The notes beneath the pieces were generated by a model. That model worked only from the letters and a program-made list of their open reading frames with translations. It was not told the origin of the DNA and did no database searches. A stretch of 7,564 nucleotides of DNA from Bacteroidales bacterium UBA5342 (GTDB lineage: Bacteria; Bacteroidota; Bacteroidia; Bacteroidales; UBA5342): the NCBI GenBank assembly GCA_002408065.1, contig DHQI01000066.1, positions 9,580 through 17,143 on the forward strand, read 5' to 3'. The position numbers and the translations under genes were made by a program. Shown here piece after piece: positions 6,384 through 7,564 of the stretch (position 1 is its first letter; the number at the start of each line of letters is the position of its first letter).

Positions 6384-7430
6384 ATGTCTCAATTTAACTT
6401 AGAGGACCATTCACACAGACGCTTGAATCCTCTTACCGGAGAATACATTTTGGTATCTCCACACCGTTCTAAACGCCCTTGGCAGGGTCAAGTAGAAAAA
6501 CCCCAAGAGGACAAACGTCCTGAGTACGATCCTAAATGTTACCTCTGCGCCGGCAACGAGCGTGTAGGTGGCGAACGTAACCCCGACTACAAAGACACCT
6601 TTGTTTTCACCAACGATTTTTCGGCACTTCTTTCTGACACCCCGGAGGGTAGTGTGGACGAAGATGATTTGTTCAAAGCGGAAAGCGAAAGCGGCATCTG
6701 TAAAGTGATCTGTTTCTCACCACGTCACGACCTAACCATTCCGGAAATGGAAGTACCGGCTATCCGCAAGGTAGTAGACGTATGGTGTCGCGAATACGAA
6801 GAACTGGGCTCAAAAGAGGGTATCAACTACGTTCAGATTTTCGAAAACAAAGGCTCTATTATGGGCTGTAGCAACCCTCATCCTCACGGACAAATCTGGT
6901 CGTCGAAAAACGTACCAACCGAGCCGGTAAAAAAAGGGGAGAATCAAAAAGCATATTTCGAGAAAAAAGGACGTACGCTTTTGACGGATTATGTAGCCAA
7001 AGAATTGGAAAAAGGTGAACGCATCGTGGCGGAAAACGAGACCTTCGTCGCTCTTGTTCCTTTCTGGGCCGTTTGGCCTTTCGAAGCTATGATTGTGCCT
7101 AAACGTGCCGTAAGCAATGTACTGGGATTAACAGAGCAAGAGAAAACAGACTTTGCAGATATGTACAAACAGTTGACAGTTAAGTACGATAACTTATTCG
7201 AAGTATCATTTGCTTACTCGGCTGGTATCCACCAAGCGCCTACAGATGGCAAAGACTATCCGGAATGGCATATGCACATGATGTTCTACCCACCATTATT
7301 GCGTTCTGCATCGGTGAAGAAATTCATGGTAGGCTACGAGATGTTAGCCACACCACAGCGTGACATCACAGCTGAAGGAGCTGCAAAACGTTTGCGTGAA
7401 TTGCCTGACGTGCACTATAAACAAAAATAA
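6384..7430 (+). CDS. galT: UDP-glucose--hexose-1-phosphate uridylyltransferase (GalT)
   Basis: Cytoplasmic Leloir-pathway enzyme exchanging UMP between UDP-glucose and galactose-1-phosphate through a uridylyl-histidine intermediate. It has 348 residues, the same as E. coli GalT, and is collinear with it from the first residues (MSQFNLEDHSHRRLNPLTGE). The active-site motif GCSNPHPHGQIW is at 161-172, with nucleophile His168 and Gln170. The zinc ligands Cys52, Cys55, His115 and His166 are present, as is Arg31. FYPPLLRSASVKKFMVGYEM (301-320) is a conserved C-terminal block. The structural iron site looks degraded: positions equivalent to E. coli Glu182 and His298 are Lys184 and Met300, while His283 and His298 remain. 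The start ATG at 6384 follows an A-rich leader (ATAATAACTAA) with no Shine-Dalgarno sequence. galK or galM often adjoins galT, but the window ends 134 nt after the stop, so this cannot be seen. Confidence 0.98.
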   Translation: MSQFNLEDHSHRRLNPLTGEYILVSPHRSKRPWQGQVEKPQEDKRPEYDPKCYLCAGNERVGGERNPDYKDTFVFTNDFSALLSDTPEGSVDEDDLFKAESESGICKVICFSPRHDLTIPEMEVPAIRKVVDVWCREYEELGSKEGINYVQIFENKGSIMGCSNPHPHGQIWSSKNVPTEPVKKGENQKAYFEKKGRTLLTDYVAKELEKGERIVAENETFVALVPFWAVWPFEAMIVPKRAVSNVLGLTEQEKTDFADMYKQLTVKYDNLFEVSFAYSAGIHQAPTDGKDYPEWHMHMMFYPPLLRSASVKKFMVGYEMLATPQRDITAEGAAKRLRELPDVHYKQK

Positions 7431-7564
7431 AGTGCCTTGAGTGTCTTGAGTATTTAGAGTGTCTTGAGTTATTGGGACGCGTCAGCTTTAACTTTAGACA
7501 CTTAAGTACACTTTATAAACTCTAGACACTTTTTATATAGTGTCTTAAGTGTCTTGAGTATTTA
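7431..7564. repeat. Array of 12-bp AGTGTCTTGAGT-type direct and inverted repeats
   Basis: Beginning at the base after the galT stop, the unit AGTGYCTTRAGT occurs directly at 7431-7442, 7440-7451, 7458-7469, 7539-7550 and 7548-7559. Pairs of copies overlap by AGT to give a 9-bp period. Inverted, diverged copies lie at 7491-7502 (ACTTTAGACACT) and 7519-7530 (ACTCTAGACACT). The 26-nt segments 7431-7456 and 7539-7564 match at 24 positions with a 108-bp offset, and both end in ATTTA. The array reaches the window edge and may continue. It has no open frame and lacks the regular spacers of a CRISPR array. Confidence 0.8.
7519..7550 (+). terminator. Possible hairpin terminator or 3' stabiliser of galT within the repeat array
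   Basis: AGACACT (7524-7530) pairs perfectly with AGTGTCT (7539-7545) around a TTTTATAT loop, and ACT/AGT (7519-7521 with 7548-7550) can extend the stem past two mismatches. The hairpin comes about 90 nt after the galT stop. The T-rich stretch is in the loop and not after the stem, so it may act as mRNA 3'-end structure more than as an intrinsic terminator. Confidence 0.3.

Noticed and set aside
7431..7564. CRISPR array downstream of galT.
   Set aside because: The repeats are about 12 bp, partly overlapping, in both orientations, and without uniform unique spacers; no cas gene is present.

Overview
The window looks like chromosomal DNA from a member of the Bacteroidota. Three things point that way: start codons have no clear Shine-Dalgarno sequence and sit in A-rich leaders; one putative promoter has the Bacteroidota-type -7 element (TAnnTTTG); and the gene content fits (a FepA/CirA-like TonB-dependent receptor, a Tat-exported Gfo/Idh/MocA oxidoreductase, a DUF748/AsmA-like protein). 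A marine or anaerobic Bacteroidales/Marinilabiliales-type organism is my guess and cannot be proven here.

Layout: (1) nt 1-1763, + strand: the 3' part of a TonB-dependent outer-membrane receptor, entering at the end of its plug domain. (2) nt 1764-2126: a convergent gap packed with palindromes, namely a 13-bp hairpin, a 16-bp REP-like inverted repeat, two smaller hairpins and a likely terminator for the next gene. (3) nt 2127-3392, - strand: a Gfo/Idh/MocA-family oxidoreductase with a twin-arginine signal and a lipobox-like Cys. (4) nt 3393-3855: its AT-rich upstream region, with a -7 promoter element next to a LacI-type palindrome. (5) nt 3856-6099, - strand: a 747-residue DUF748/AsmA-like protein with two internal repeat modules. 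(6) nt 6100-6383: a divergent intergenic region. (7) nt 6384-7430, + strand: galT, the Leloir-pathway uridylyltransferase. (8) nt 7431-7564: a dense array of 12-bp direct and inverted repeats that runs off the window.

The four genes do not form an obvious operon or a single pathway. The receptor takes up an unknown ligand, the oxidoreductase probably acts on a sugar or polyol in the envelope, the AsmA-like protein probably serves envelope lipid homeostasis, and GalT feeds galactose metabolism and UDP-sugar supply. I found no convincing new multi-gene system. The points most worth a second look are: GalT keeps its zinc and catalytic residues but has apparently lost two of the four ligands of the structural iron site; a LacI-type operator candidate lies in the oxidoreductase promoter; the AsmA-like protein has an internal duplication; and there are two unrelated repeat clusters in the gene gaps.
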